From NCBI GenBank assembly GCA_022605425.2, contig JAKIMF020000007.1:248001-312000 (forward strand): DNA of 64,000 bases. Reading direction: 5' to 3'. Under the pieces are notes generated by a model, which was given only the letters and a program-made list of their open reading frames with translations, searched no databases and was not told the origin of the DNA. The first letter of the stretch is position 1; every line of letters begins with the position of its first letter. The position numbers and the translations under genes were made by a program. Below are positions 44,831 to 56,505 of this stretch, in pieces. The stretch is from Hamiltosporidium tvaerminnensis (lineage: Eukaryota; Microsporidia; Dubosqiidae).

Positions 44831-45798
44831 ATCTAGATACTTAAAAAGCAACAAAGTTATTTTTGGAAAAAGTTTCAATGTTGATTATAGCATCTACTAT
44901 GTATAGAAATTCTGTTGATCAACCAGAAAATGTAGTAGAATTTTCATCCTGACAAAAATTCAAATATTGATCTTCAGAATTATTTCACTTAGACGTTACT
45001 AAGAAGATGGTTTTTAATGTGTTAGATCGGGTTCACTATATAATCGACAAATTAATAAAATTTTTATTTGGAAATATCTATTTATTTTCTTCATTTGTGA
45101 TATCACAAGTCTAATTGATCTAATTTTTAATCTTTACTTTAATCTAAAATTATAAATATTGATATAATGGTAAATTCAATGTTTTGGGCCTTTTAGTACC
45201 AAAGTTCTTCTAGATGATTTGTAAATTTTAGAATTTTTTGTACTAATATTTCACAGTAAATTAATTCGATAATAGATTCATAATCACTATATTTTAAAAA
45301 TTGAGGAAGAGTCTGTTAGAAAATATGCTTCTTTATTGCACATATCTAGATTATTTTGGAATCATAAAATAGATATCGGTTACCACATGTATGATTATGT
45401 GCAAGATTAAGAATTTAATTGTTAAGGAAAAATATTGTTTTAAATATTAAAGATAACAATAAAGATGGTAATTATTTTCATTCTATAAAATTATTTTCTT
45501 GTTTCTGGCTTAGTATAATACTATAAATATCTTATTTATATTTACTTTTGAGTTCTTCTACTATTGAGTGTGACCTAGAACAAAACCCGAATTTATAATT
45601 AAATTCTTACAATGTTATACATATCGATTATAGTGATTTGTAAGCGGTATTTATTAAATATTTAGTGTATCTGTTATAAAATTCGGACCATAGAAGAACT
45701 TTTACTCCAATCATAAAATTTCTTAATCCCAAAAAAATTAATTTTGATGATAAAATATTTATTAAAATATTAAATAAATTAAAAGTGTAAGGCATTAA
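44831..45798. other. AT-rich intergenic stretch, no gene seen
   Basis: Upstream of the next gene; no motif recognised. Confidence 0.5.
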
Positions 45799-47079
45799 AT
45801 GAATGTATTTTTTCTATTATATTTTTACAAAGCAATTACTGCAATAGCAAAATCTACTAAACATACAAAGTATACCATTGATAATATCTATGATATTATG
45901 TGTAAAGAAATGTATCGTCAATATAAAAGTAAGGTCTTGGAGATGAATGATGTTTTAGAATATAATTTTTTGGTTTTTGAAACATTACCGGAATTCTTTG
46001 ATGTATGTGATTCAGAGATTTTCAATTATTTATATCAGAAAAAGCTCAAAAAAACATATTTCAATTTAATATGTTTACTAAAAAGTCAGGATTGTTTTCT
46101 ACAAATTAAAACCGATTTGATATTTAAAACCAAAGGTAATTTTTGTATTGTCTTCAATAGCAGAAATATAATAGGCATTCATATTGATTCGATATTATAT
46201 TTTATTAAGAGAAACTGCTATTTAAGAAAATCCGAAAGATTTAAGAGAGAAAGATATATCTATAAACTCTTGAACAGTATTGTAAACCATTTGAAAAGGA
46301 TTATAGATATAATATGTAAACAAAAGAACATAATTGTAATAAAAGCAATTTCGGAAAATCAATTGTGTCAAAGCCATGCTCTGCAAAATTTCATGTTAGG
46401 ATTGCTAGTAAATATGAAACCAAACATAGATTGTGACTATAGCATTATAATACTAAAAAAGGAAAAAACCACAATTACCAGTCCTTACAATATTGCAAAA
46501 ATGATGAGAAAAGCATTTACATCTTTATATTATTTAGACATATCATTTTCATTGCTGCAAAAATGTGAAAATAATTACTTGCCACCAATATTTACAAACT
46601 CCTTGAACCATGTATATAAAATATACATTAGAAATATAGTCTTATTCGAAATGGTTGCTCGTGCTAATCTATTTGAACTGCCAATTTCATGTTTTAAGAG
46701 TTTCCTTGAAGAAAATTCCAAGACTAAAAATATTAAATTTTCTTCTGTTTATAGAGCATTGAATTTGGCTATAACGATTACTCTAATAAAACCTTTGATC
46801 ATGCGAAAGAAAACCAAGACTACTGAACAAAATGAAAATTTCCTCAAAATTGAGATTAAATCATCATCGGAACCTGTACAAGAATTTTATATATATTTTA
46901 ACAAAAAAAAATTTTTCCCGACTAAAATTGCACGTAATGAAACATCTGAAATCAATCTACCTTATGATTCAGTAGAAGAAGAGATAAATTTTATTCTTAA
47001 ATATCTAAAGTCTAAAGAAGATGATCATTTTTTGGTAAGTTTGTTTTGTTTGCATGAAAAAGAAGTTATTCTATTCTAA
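45799..47079 (+). CDS. Unknown secreted-looking protein, paralogue of the gene at 39.1 kb
   Basis: 426 codons with no known domain. It starts MNVFFLLYFYKAITAIAKST, a likely signal peptide or anchor. Shared with its paralogue: YDIMCKEMYRQY, VLEMNDVLEYNFLVFE, FNYLYQKKL, HIDSILYF, LNSIVNHLKRII, IDCDYSI, LPPIFTNSLNH, YIRNIV and INFILKYLKS near the end. LPP.F..S.NH is the most rigid block. Differences are spread evenly, as expected for an old duplication under continued constraint. No catalytic triad or metal site stands out. Families of exported host-interacting proteins specific to a lineage are common in microsporidia; that role is inference. Confidence 0.75.
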   Translation: MNVFFLLYFYKAITAIAKSTKHTKYTIDNIYDIMCKEMYRQYKSKVLEMNDVLEYNFLVFETLPEFFDVCDSEIFNYLYQKKLKKTYFNLICLLKSQDCFLQIKTDLIFKTKGNFCIVFNSRNIIGIHIDSILYFIKRNCYLRKSERFKRERYIYKLLNSIVNHLKRIIDIICKQKNIIVIKAISENQLCQSHALQNFMLGLLVNMKPNIDCDYSIIILKKEKTTITSPYNIAKMMRKAFTSLYYLDISFSLLQKCENNYLPPIFTNSLNHVYKIYIRNIVLFEMVARANLFELPISCFKSFLEENSKTKNIKFSSVYRALNLAITITLIKPLIMRKKTKTTEQNENFLKIEIKSSSEPVQEFYIYFNKKKFFPTKIARNETSEINLPYDSVEEEINFILKYLKSKEDDHFLVSLFCLHEKEVILF

Positions 47080-48420
47080 TTATTATCTCTTTGTTTGATT
47101 CATTTATATCCTAATAAAGTAAGTAAATTAATATATTTAAAATTTTGATTATTTATAATAAAAACTTTGTATTTCATATATAAATAAATACAATTTCTTT
47201 CGTACATGAAATTAAAAACAAAGTGTGCTCTTAATTTCGGTTCATCTTTTCATATTGATTTCGAGCAGGAAAATATTTTACTTTCTTTGCCATATTTCTT
47301 ATATCACTTTATTTTCATTTTTAAAATATGAGTCTTCGGCAATGTTCATCGTTCGTTTTCAATGCGATTACATCATCTAAAAAAATATTATTTATTTTTA
47401 CCTATTGGAAATATGTTCTCGTTATTTTATTGACACAAAAAAATATTGTCTTTCATTCGTTTCGGCGCTTTATACAATATTAATATTTCCTTTTTAACTC
47501 TATATCTCCGTTAAATAATTTTGTTTTAGTCACCTCTTTAAAACCAAAAGGATTATGTAAGATCTCTCTAAATTCATAGGTATTCGAAGTTTTTATACCT
47601 AATAATATGTATTATGATCCTAAAATTTATCAATTTTTTTCTAATAAATTATTTAATAAAGATTTATAGAGTATTTTTTTCTCAATTGATAAACGTTTAA
47701 TATATATTAATGTTTGATGACTATAACTTAACACACAAGCAAATATATTTTGCCTTCGATATTCAAATAAATCAGAAATGAATAATTTTGCTCAATAAAT
47801 TCAATTCAAATTATTCTGAAAATCTCGAGTAATATATAATATCAATATTATCACGAAATTATTTGCTTGAAAAAACCTATAAATTCTTTATTTTACATGT
47901 TTCGATTTCTTCTTTTTATAAACATTTTCGATTAAAAATATAAGAACTTACTTTTTTTTGCAGCTCAATCAATAAGCAGGTAATCTTGTGTGCCCCAAAA
48001 ACATTAAAAATGGACCTAGAGTTACAAATAATTTCATAATCTTCTATTCATAGAATTTTTCGTAAAAATTTTTATTGTCCATATAACATTCCTAAAAAGT
48101 TACATTTTTGCCAATAATTTCTTTATTAATATATTTCCAAATTCAAGAAAAAGAGGAATATGAAAAAATTAATCTTACTTCTAAAAAATATTTAGATTTA
48201 TTTTTTGGAGAAGTATCGTAAAAAAACATGGATTTGACTTTTATTGTTATGATTTCAATCACTTATTAATATAAATAAAAATTTGTAATTATTTGAGATT
48301 ATATATCTATATTTAGTAAATCATTACCAAAAATAGTAAGATAGTGATTAATTTTTAGAATATAGCAATATTTTAAATTAAATTATTTTGTTTAATTCGA
48401 AAAAATGTTAATATAGTTTA
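47080..48420. other. AT-rich intergenic stretch, no gene seen
   Basis: Nothing recognised on either strand. Confidence 0.55.
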
Positions 48421-48819
48421 TTAAAAAAGAATTGAATGATTTCTTGGTAAATGTTTTTTGTGCTTTTGTTTCATATGTTTTATCAAACATCGTTTATAAA
48501 CATATCTTATATTGCAATATCTACACAAAAATTTATCATTGTCATAGGGAATCGGAATATAATTAGAATAAGAAATATTTGGAACAAAGTTTACTTTAAA
48601 ATTGTTTTTTCTTTCTAAATTCATTTTATTTTGTATTTCCATAGTATTATTTCCTACAAAATAACTGTTAAAATATTTTTTTGTAACATAATTTTTAGTT
48701 TCCTGATGATTATTACTTCTACTGTTTCTTTCCTGACTATGTATTTTTGACAAAAAATTCATGAAAAGAGATAAATCATCATTATAATCATACTTGTCAA
48801 ATATCATGGAATATACCAT
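48421..48819 (-). CDS. Small protein with one C-terminal C2H2 zinc finger
   Basis: 132 codons. The N-terminal ~90 residues are Asn/Ser-rich and of no recognised family. Residues 97-125 form a C2H2 finger: Cys99 and Cys102 in FLCRYC, a 12-residue spacer, then His115 and His120 in KHMKQKH, followed by a basic KKHLPRNH tail. The spacing C-x2-C-x12-H-x4-H fits the standard pattern. A DNA- or RNA-binding regulatory role is likely for such a protein but the target is unknown. The ATG at 48819 is the first in the frame; another lies at residue 5. Confidence 0.65.
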   Translation of the reverse strand: MVYSMIFDKYDYNDDLSLFMNFLSKIHSQERNSRSNNHQETKNYVTKKYFNSYFVGNNTMEIQNKMNLERKNNFKVNFVPNISYSNYIPIPYDNDKFLCRYCNIRYVYKRCLIKHMKQKHKKHLPRNHSILF

Positions 48820-50599
48820 TGAAATTCTTTAAGTAAATTCATTGATTAAAAATAATAATATGTTCACAAATTAGGAAAACTTTTATAATATTTTTCTAAT
48901 TTCTATATCATTTAATTTAATATAAAAATAGTAATAAAAATATCAATTTTAATTTATGTTTCATATTATTTATACAAAGCTCAGATTGAAGAATACATAA
49001 CGAATCCCTTATATTATATTTAGCATCAACTTCTAAGATTTATTTATTTTCTATTTTTGCAAGAATATTTTAGATGAAAAATATATTTTTGCCTCATTAG
49101 ATTTAATTTAAGATTAGCTAAATAATATCATTTTTATGATGTACAAATACCTATTTATCATAGATTTGGTAAGTAATTTATATTTTTACAGGAAAATGAT
49201 TAAAATATCCACGCTGATTTTACAACTGCAATATCTTCATTGTAAATCTCTAAATTATATCTATTGATTAATATAATTAGACACTTTATTACATTCTAGT
49301 TATTCTTGATTGCGAAAATTGAACTATTAAATTCACTTTAATATATATTTTGTGGATATAGAAATGACTTTTTACTATTTAAAGAAGAAAAGTATTGTAA
49401 ATATCACTGCAAAATTATTTTAAAGTGTTTAAAAAAGTATTTAAGAATATGAAAACCATTTTCGTTTAATGAAGTAAAGAGATTAAATACAAAAATTTTG
49501 CGGGCACTAATTAGTTAATTTTAACACATTTTCAATTAATTAATTTATTATATTTCTAAATTAAAACATTCAATAAATATACAAATGAAGAAATTAATTT
49601 AATTGAAGTTAAATAGAAATTATATTATCAGGTTTTTAAAATTATAATCTATGATTAATTCGATTTGGAATTTGGATATGAATAAACTAATAATAATAAC
49701 AATAATGTCGGAGATGATGTTAAGAATAATTCCAAAATATATTTAATATTACCAATATTTGATTTATAAAATATTATTTATAAATCGGTGATCAGAAATT
49801 ATTCTTTTAATTGTTTTATTTTGTATTTATTAAGGGCTATTGTAAAGCTATTCATGAAAAATTATTTATCTATATTATATTAAATCTCGGGAGCTATAGT
49901 TTGAGTTTCATCAATTGTTTTTAATTGAAATGAAAATTAATATTGTATTTTATATATTTGTATAGTTAGTTTTATGTTTAGAGAGATCGTTTTGCTTATA
50001 TATAATATATTTTCGCATGTTTTCAATCTATATGTTAAGGATTATATTTATTTATAAATAGCTCGCTCCTTCCGTACGGATGGAACACAATCCAATCATG
50101 AATCATAGCTTCACAGCATTATATGCTTCCAAAGACGATTTTTTTTTGATGGGTTAGGTTGTCAGCCTCACGCAAACCTTATGAACGAAAGATAAAGAGT
50201 GCAAAAACCGAAGGATCGAACCTAGCCCCTCAGAAGTAAATACCAATATCGAGGGATTAAATCACACAACATAAATTTTCTTAAAGACATATGAGCATGT
50301 ATTTAGCAATTACTTATAACATTGAATTATAATTGACATCACTGGTAATATTCTTATGATGATAATATTTTAATTCCTATTAAGTTAACGTATGCTTTTA
50401 GAAAACTTTATTTTCAAATTCGGTATTGTGATCTTTAATTTCCGTAAAAAACATGAATCTCAAGTTTTTAGTTATTATTCAATATAGGTCAATTTAGGTG
50501 TAAAATTTACTTGAAGTAATCTATTTATTGTTAAATGTTTGTTCTACTATTTAAAATAGAGTTAGCAATTATTTTAAAGAAAACCAAAGATAATATTGA
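48820..50599. other. AT-rich stretch with one GC-richer patch at about 50060-50270
   Basis: Most is non-coding AT-rich DNA. The patch at 50060-50270 has clearly higher GC and an internal minus-strand GGTTCGATCC, which looks like a pol III B box, but no cloverleaf can be drawn. It could be a fragment of a short transposon. Confidence 0.4.
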
Positions 50600-51000
50600 C
50601 TGAAAGTGCAAACCTGCAAAAGCATCTGGATACTTTGAACTGTAAATGAACAACTTCATATGTTCTATTAGAAATCGGCCATGAATACAAAAAAAAATCA
50701 TTCCCGAATACGCCTCTTGAGAAGCCTCATTTAGTCTTTTGGAAATCTAACTGTTGCAAAATACTTAGGAATTATGAAAGGCTGCAAAAATAGTCAACAC
50801 AGATTTTATTTCAAGCTGTAACAAGAGCTTTAATCTAAAGATAGATGCTATGAAAAAATAAAATCGTACTCAAAAAATATTTTGTGCAATTAATATATAT
50901 GAATTATACACTCGACTAATTTCATATAGCACGAATGCACATAACCCCGCATATTTCTCGAATTCGGATTCTTTTTCTGTATATTGTTACTATTAAAATT
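50600..51000 (+). mobile_element. Decayed LINE fragment (end of RT palm and thumb)
   Basis: Colinear with copy 1 at about 28230-28560. The AAATATTTAGGAATAATAGA region is here AAATACTTAGGAATTATGAA (50759). Farther on AATATTTTGTGCAATTAATA (50876) and ACTAATTTCATATAGCACGA (50915) match the coding for NLFSAIN..AISLINYH. Stops and indels are numerous. Confidence 0.55.
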
Positions 51001-52787
51001 TCTTTGTCTTAAACAATATTTAAAAACGACTCTATCTATTCAAATCGAGACTAGTGAGAGTGCTCAAGAATTAAATTACTTAATCTTGATAAGGTAAATT
51101 CGCCAGTGTCGCGTAAAATAAATTGAGAAATTTAAAAATTGAGAGCATATATTCTTGATAAAAATACAAGAAGCTATCTCTCGCAAATTAAAAAGTTAAT
51201 TAAGTTAAACATAGAATAAAAGTCAAACTGAAAAACTTAAAACCCGAACTAGCGTACTTCACATTATAAATAAAAATCACCTTAAAATTATAAAAAGCTA
51301 AAAATATTGAGCTAGTTACTTTTGATGACTCATCCGCCCATCCTAGGAATCACAAACAAAGCAAATGACGCAGCTGATTTCTGATATATTTATGTATAAA
51401 TGTATTCGAATTGACATGAGAAAAATAATCGGCACTGCATGTTTGAAGAAAGTCAGTAGAGATTTAGGTTCATTTTTTGGTCAACATTTGTGTATAGACT
51501 TGAAATAAGTTCGATATATTGTACAATTGCATCTCGATAATGCCTAAACATATGATTGAGTAAGCACCTTTCGGAGAATAAATAATCTCACGAAAATGAT
51601 TTAAATAAAGTTTACATAATCATTACCAACACCCGATCATTCTTTCGGTGATTTTACTACTTTTGATCATGTATATTCCAATATTTTTTGTATGTGTTCT
51701 GGTCTCAGTTCAAACTCTTTTTATTCTTTTCAACTTGTTTCAAAGAATATTTTTTCTGCTATTTTTTTTGTCATGGTCTAAAACAAAAACAAGTATATCT
51801 AATATTCATTTTTAAGCACATGACATATTAATAAACGAGGGTGAATATTGTGAAAACATTTGCTCATTTATTGTTATGATGATTTATCGCTTTCACTATT
51901 ACAATTTTTTACAATGCTGAAAGTAACAAGTTATTTGTTAATATGTGTACTGGCGCGAAATAGCGCAATTTCATACACCTTTAACGCTGGTAAATTAAAG
52001 CTTATGAACGAAACCATGACCGACGATTTACTGCTATTACATTTAGAGCCTTGTTTGTTGATGTTTATTCTCTCTTCACGATGGTATTATTAATCATACA
52101 TCGACTTAGTCTTAGTAAATACGAATTCAATGTATTTAAACTATAAAATTTATCTGTTGAAAACATTTGAAAATAAGTTTGCTGATATATGATTGAATAA
52201 CGGAATAAAAACGAATGCTAAATTCGAAAATTTTTAAAAGATTAGCTACAGGCATTTGAAGTATAAAAACCAATATAGTAAAACATATTGATCGAAGAAC
52301 TAAATCTTTTATCAAAACAAATTTGATCATGTTTTATATGTAATATAATGAAAGGTATTTAAGAAAAATTCTATATGGTATCTTAAAACGCTTTAGGTAT
52401 CACTGAAAATATCAACCACAACCATTCGATAGTACATAAAAAATAGTCGAAGTCAATTCATTTAAATTACGAAGGGAACCAGAAACATGACAATTATTGC
52501 ATAGAGTTTCGAAGGTGCATCACTAAATACACATATGAGCAGAAATTACAACAACTCATAAACCTAATACTATGCACTAAAATCGATTTGGAGAATATTT
52601 CAACAAATAAACATTCAAATTATAAAACTTCAAATTATCGATAAAAGATTTCAAATCAAAATATGACACCAAATGTAAAAAAACATTTAAACAAAACCTA
52701 GAAAGTGCTTAAAAATGGTAAACAAAAACAAGAAAGAAAAATACTGTATATTAAACAATAATTTAAATGTACCTTTTATAATTTAAA
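51001..52787. other. Stretch without a convincing gene
   Basis: A 60-codon frame from the ATG at 51914 to 52093 starts MLKVTSYLLICVLARNSA, which could be a signal peptide, but nothing else supports a gene. The rest is AT-rich; 51290-51480 may hold further decayed coding sequence. Confidence 0.35.
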
Positions 52788-53255
52788 ATGAATAATAATT
52801 ACAAAATAATAAAAGAAAATAAAAACACTAGAGATATAAAAAAATGGGCCTTGAACTTGACGATAGAAAACATGAAACAATACAATTCAACTTCTTTATA
52901 CAAATATACAAAAAATAAATCAATTTCAAATAAAAAATCCGAATTTATTATTTGTTATTTTTTGAATAAAAAAGTCGGTTTTTGTATGATAAGAAAAGAA
53001 AACAGACTAATTTTTATTTATGAAATACATGTTACATTTGAGCACCGATCTAAAGGCGTCGGTACTCTATTATTAGATTTCTGTAAAAAATATTATTTAA
53101 ACCAAAAAAAATATGAAAATCTTGTATTATTTGTACTTAAAAATAATTATAAAGCGATCAGTTTTTATGAAAAAAGTAATTTTTTGATTGATAAATCTTA
53201 TGATGATTCTATTTTACATTATTGTTATAAATTTAATTTAAATAATAAATTCTGA
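52788..53255 (+). CDS. GNAT acetyltransferase, NatD/Naa40-like
   Basis: 155 codons covering one GNAT fold. Strand beta4 and the acetyl-CoA loop are LIFIYEIHVTFEHRSKGVG, with the R-x-x-G-x-G motif at residues 87-92, followed by helix 3 (TLLLDFCKKYY). Motif B is LVLFVLKNNYKAISFYEKSNF, the N-x-x-A-x-x-F-Y pattern. YEIHV...RSKGVG plus KNN.KAI.FY resembles Naa40 (YEIQL...RGKGLG, KHN.GAI.FY) more than other GNATs. Naa40 acetylates the N-termini of histones H4 and H2A. The N-terminal segment with KKWALNLTIENMKQYN also fits the Naa40 start (...NL..NMK..Y). The length is on the short side for the family. The ATG follows an A-rich leader. Confidence 0.78.
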   Translation: MNNNYKIIKENKNTRDIKKWALNLTIENMKQYNSTSLYKYTKNKSISNKKSEFIICYFLNKKVGFCMIRKENRLIFIYEIHVTFEHRSKGVGTLLLDFCKKYYLNQKKYENLVLFVLKNNYKAISFYEKSNFLIDKSYDDSILHYCYKFNLNNKF

Positions 53256-54140
53256 TTATATTTTATAATTTAATGACTTAAAAGAAACCTAAATAAATAT
53301 TTGATTTATAGTGATTGATAAAAAAGATGTCCGTATTAATTAGAAGTTTAATAATTCGAAAAAATAAAAACGAGTCATTGAATAGAATGGATTTGGATTT
53401 TTTAAAATAACCGAATAGAAAAATTCAATGAAAAATAAATAAATAAATTTTAAGTGAATTCTAATATTTCGTAGAAAACCACCATCACTAAAACTAAAAT
53501 TATTATTGAAACATCTAAATATTCTAAACAGAAAATATTTTCAACATCAAATATTCCATTTATTCCAATTTCTGCCAAAAATTAGGAAAAATAAGAATTA
53601 AAGAAATAAAACAGAGATGTAAATTACTGGTTGATTGTTGCGGAATTTTATAAAAGATATTAAAATAAATGAAATTTGAAAATTTAATGAAATATTAAGT
53701 ATATATGACTCAAATATTATAGATTTGTGAGTTACAAAAAAACTATTAAAGAAAGATTAAAAAAACAATATTTATAGGTCATTATATTATTTTTAATTGT
53801 AGAAATATGAAAGTCTATATATTTTCTAATTGAGGGGATTTTTAAAACTGGTGATTAAATTTAGTAATCATCATCTATATCAACCTTTATTTTTAGAATA
53901 GAAAACACAAAGTTTAACTTTAAATCCTTGGAAAAGCCATTATTTGTATTTTTAAATTTTACAATAAAAATTATTCAGTAAATGTATTCACATTCTTCGT
54001 TCGAAATATTTAGAAAATGTTTTATCCATATTTCCCGGGATTTAAAACAACAAATTTTTAATGAATGTCAACGATAATTATTCGATTGTAAATATTTAAA
54101 AATCATTTTATTTATTTGTATGATTTACAATAAATTTTAA
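53256..54140. other. AT-rich intergenic stretch, no gene seen
   Basis: Convergent spacer between the acetyltransferase and the next gene; nothing else recognised. Confidence 0.55.
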
Positions 54141-55496
54141 TTAATAAATGTCAATCACATCGTTAGATTCCAGATAATTTGAAATTATTTCATTCATATC
54201 AAAAGTATCCCCATTCATCATAACATTTTTAAAATTATATCCTGGACAGAGAATTGTACATATTTGTAATAAATCTTTGAATTTCTGATTTCTATCAACT
54301 TGAACCGAAACAGTTTTATTAAAATCATAATTTACTTTAATTTCTATTTCTTGTAAATTATTTTCATTTTTATTTACGTTTATTATTTCAAATATATTGT
54401 CACAATCATTATAACAAATATTCTCCAATGTAGAATATTTAGAAACAGCCATATTTTTATAAAAAATCTTTTTATCTAAATCATATCCTATGATCTCTTT
54501 ATATATTTCTTCAAATGTTTGATTTTTACTCAGAAAGAAATATTTTTTAAGATTTCCATTTTCTTTTATAAATATTTTTGTCAAATCTTTCTCTTTTTTA
54601 CGAATTGTTTCTTTATTATCTGGCACATCTAAAATTATAGACGAATAATTTTTTATATCTATACATTTAAGTTTATTATAATTTTTTATTGGTGTATCCT
54701 TCTTGTACCCAGTTGATATCTCTTTTGTCTCGTTTTCATTACAATTTCCATCTTTCTTATGTACATATATCGATTCATTCATAGCTATTGAAGTGCAGTT
54801 TGGATTTTTGATCCCTTCACTTGATGTTTTCTTTCTTGCCTTTGAATTATCATTTTGTTGAAAGATTCTATTTTTATTTAAATTGAATATTGAATCTAAA
54901 TCATCTTCGGTTTCAGATTTATAATCCTTACCTTCATTATTTAAAATATCTAGTGCTGGTGATTCATATCCGTGGATTTCTGAAGAAATACCATTGCCAT
55001 CTTGTGTATTTAGAATATTTGGTGTTAATGATTTATTTTCTTCAATTTCTGCGGAAATTTCATTGGTCTCTTCATTATTAGAAGTATTCAGTATCAGTCG
55101 TTTACATTCCTCGATTTCTGCTGAAATATCTCTATCAAATTCACAGTTTGATTTAATAGATCCTACATATTTATCTTTATCTGTTTCCTTGGTAACTTCT
55201 AATATTGTAGAAGTATTAGGTAAATCTTTTTGTTGAGCAACATTTTTAGAAACCACTTTTTCTTTCTTTGCATTTTCATTTTTTTCGTTACCATTTAAGA
55301 TATTATCTTGATTTACACGGTTTTGGTCAGTGCAGATAAATTTTTTTTCAGCTGTCATATTCTTCTCTGCCCTAACAAATATTATATCGCTATCACTACT
55401 TTTATCGTGATATATATCCGAAGCTTCAATTTTTCTTTTATTGGTCACTTTTTTTATTGATTTTATTTCAATTATATCATCTGAAGAAGTATCCAT
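54141..55496 (-). CDS. Protein with C-terminal SUMO-like (Rad60/Esc2-type) domains
   Basis: 451 codons. The N-terminal ~270 residues are acidic and of low complexity. They include SSDDIIEIKSIKK and SDSDIIFVRAE, which look like SUMO-interacting motifs, and a degenerate repeat EIEE...LILNTSNNEETNEISA (three copies at about residues 125-190). The C-terminal part looks like two tandem beta-grasp units. The last (residues ~380-451) reads IEIKVNYDFNKTVSVQVDRN, KFKDLLQICT, then NVMMNGDTFDMNE and SNYLESNDVIDIY; the pattern of strand, strand, helix, F-x-G-x-x-D and final D-x-I-D-V/I-Y is that of SUMO-like domains of Rad60/Esc2/NIP45. Those proteins act in SUMO-dependent genome stability. Assignment rests on pattern only and needs a profile search. 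Confidence 0.6.
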   Translation of the reverse strand: MDTSSDDIIEIKSIKKVTNKRKIEASDIYHDKSSDSDIIFVRAEKNMTAEKKFICTDQNRVNQDNILNGNEKNENAKKEKVVSKNVAQQKDLPNTSTILEVTKETDKDKYVGSIKSNCEFDRDISAEIEECKRLILNTSNNEETNEISAEIEENKSLTPNILNTQDGNGISSEIHGYESPALDILNNEGKDYKSETEDDLDSIFNLNKNRIFQQNDNSKARKKTSSEGIKNPNCTSIAMNESIYVHKKDGNCNENETKEISTGYKKDTPIKNYNKLKCIDIKNYSSIILDVPDNKETIRKKEKDLTKIFIKENGNLKKYFFLSKNQTFEEIYKEIIGYDLDKKIFYKNMAVSKYSTLENICYNDCDNIFEIINVNKNENNLQEIEIKVNYDFNKTVSVQVDRNQKFKDLLQICTILCPGYNFKNVMMNGDTFDMNEIISNYLESNDVIDIY

Positions 55497-55729
55497 AAAT
55501 TGTGGGTAACTTAGAAGTTTTTAAATATCACATCTTCTATATTTTTAAATATTTCAGAAGAAAATTCATGTTATGAGTATAGAAAATAAAACGGAGAATA
55601 TATTATTTATTAAATAAATGAATTTTAAAAGAAACATTATTACATAATTTGCATATTTTATCAACTAAATATGTTTTTATGTAGAGTTTATAGCGTTATT
55701 TCATTATATATAAAAATTCCTATTTCTAA

Positions 55730-56505
55730 CTGAAATAATCTTGTAAATAGATATAAATTTAAGCCTTCAAAATAAATTGGAAGTCAACCCTTCAACAATT
55801 TATTGAAAACGAGTATGCAAGATAAAGGGAACACCAGAATAAAAACATATATCAAAATACGGAATAATAGACCCGACATATTAATCTTAGATAAGAGTAA
55901 AAAGAAGATTACAATCATTGAAGTAGGAATTACTTCCCATGATTCACTTTAAATAGTTGAAACTGAAAAACTTAGGAAGTATGACCTGCTAGCCAATGGG
56001 TTTGGTCTTATTTTTATGTTTGTGTTGAGATAACACCCTATGTGATTACCTGAGACGGTATTGTGTCAAAATAACATAAGTAACACACCAAAAAGACTGC
56101 AAATACCTGATAATGTAGAGGCATAAATTCAGTCGAGAGTACTTAAGAGACATTCGAAACAATTTCCAGTTTTAGTTAAGAGGACTTGAATCGGAACAAA
56201 ATGCCAAAAAGAGCCCAGAAAGAGTCTCAATGGGTGCTAATAAGCGAACCGAGGTGTATGCAGAATCCAAAACTCCTAATAACAAGCTAGCAACAGGAAG
56301 ATGGTACTAAAATTTTAAAAAGAAAAAAAATTATCCCTTATTTCAGTAGAAGGAACAACATTAGAGGAACCGACCATAAACATAAATCAAGTTTCGGATT
56401 TGGAAAAGATAAAATGGTAGTAATATAGGGAGAATAAAAGGCATAAAAATGTGAAGGAAAAAAGGTTTTTAGCCCAGAATTTTATTAAATAAATCCTGGA
56501 ATAAT
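55730..56505 (+). mobile_element. 5'-truncated LINE copy with 10-bp target duplication
   Basis: Resembles copy 1 from about 29215 (AAATAGATATAAATTTAAGC) through the endonuclease region (CGGAATAATAGACCCGACAT, then GAAGTAGGAATTACTTCC) to the common tail AGCCCAGAATTTTATTAAAT. It is flanked by CTGAAATAAT at 55730-55739 and CTGGAATAAT at 56496-56505, a target duplication with one mismatch. Many stops and indels. Intermediate in age between the 6.7-kb copy and the 41-kb relic. Confidence 0.85.

Noticed and set aside
50190-50270. tRNA gene suggested by the minus-strand GGTTCGATCC
   Set aside because: No acceptor stem or anticodon arm can be formed; the T-arm pairs poorly.
54890-55236. Two plus-strand frames of 63 and 80 codons
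   Set aside because: Antisense of the repeat part of the SUMO-like-domain gene.
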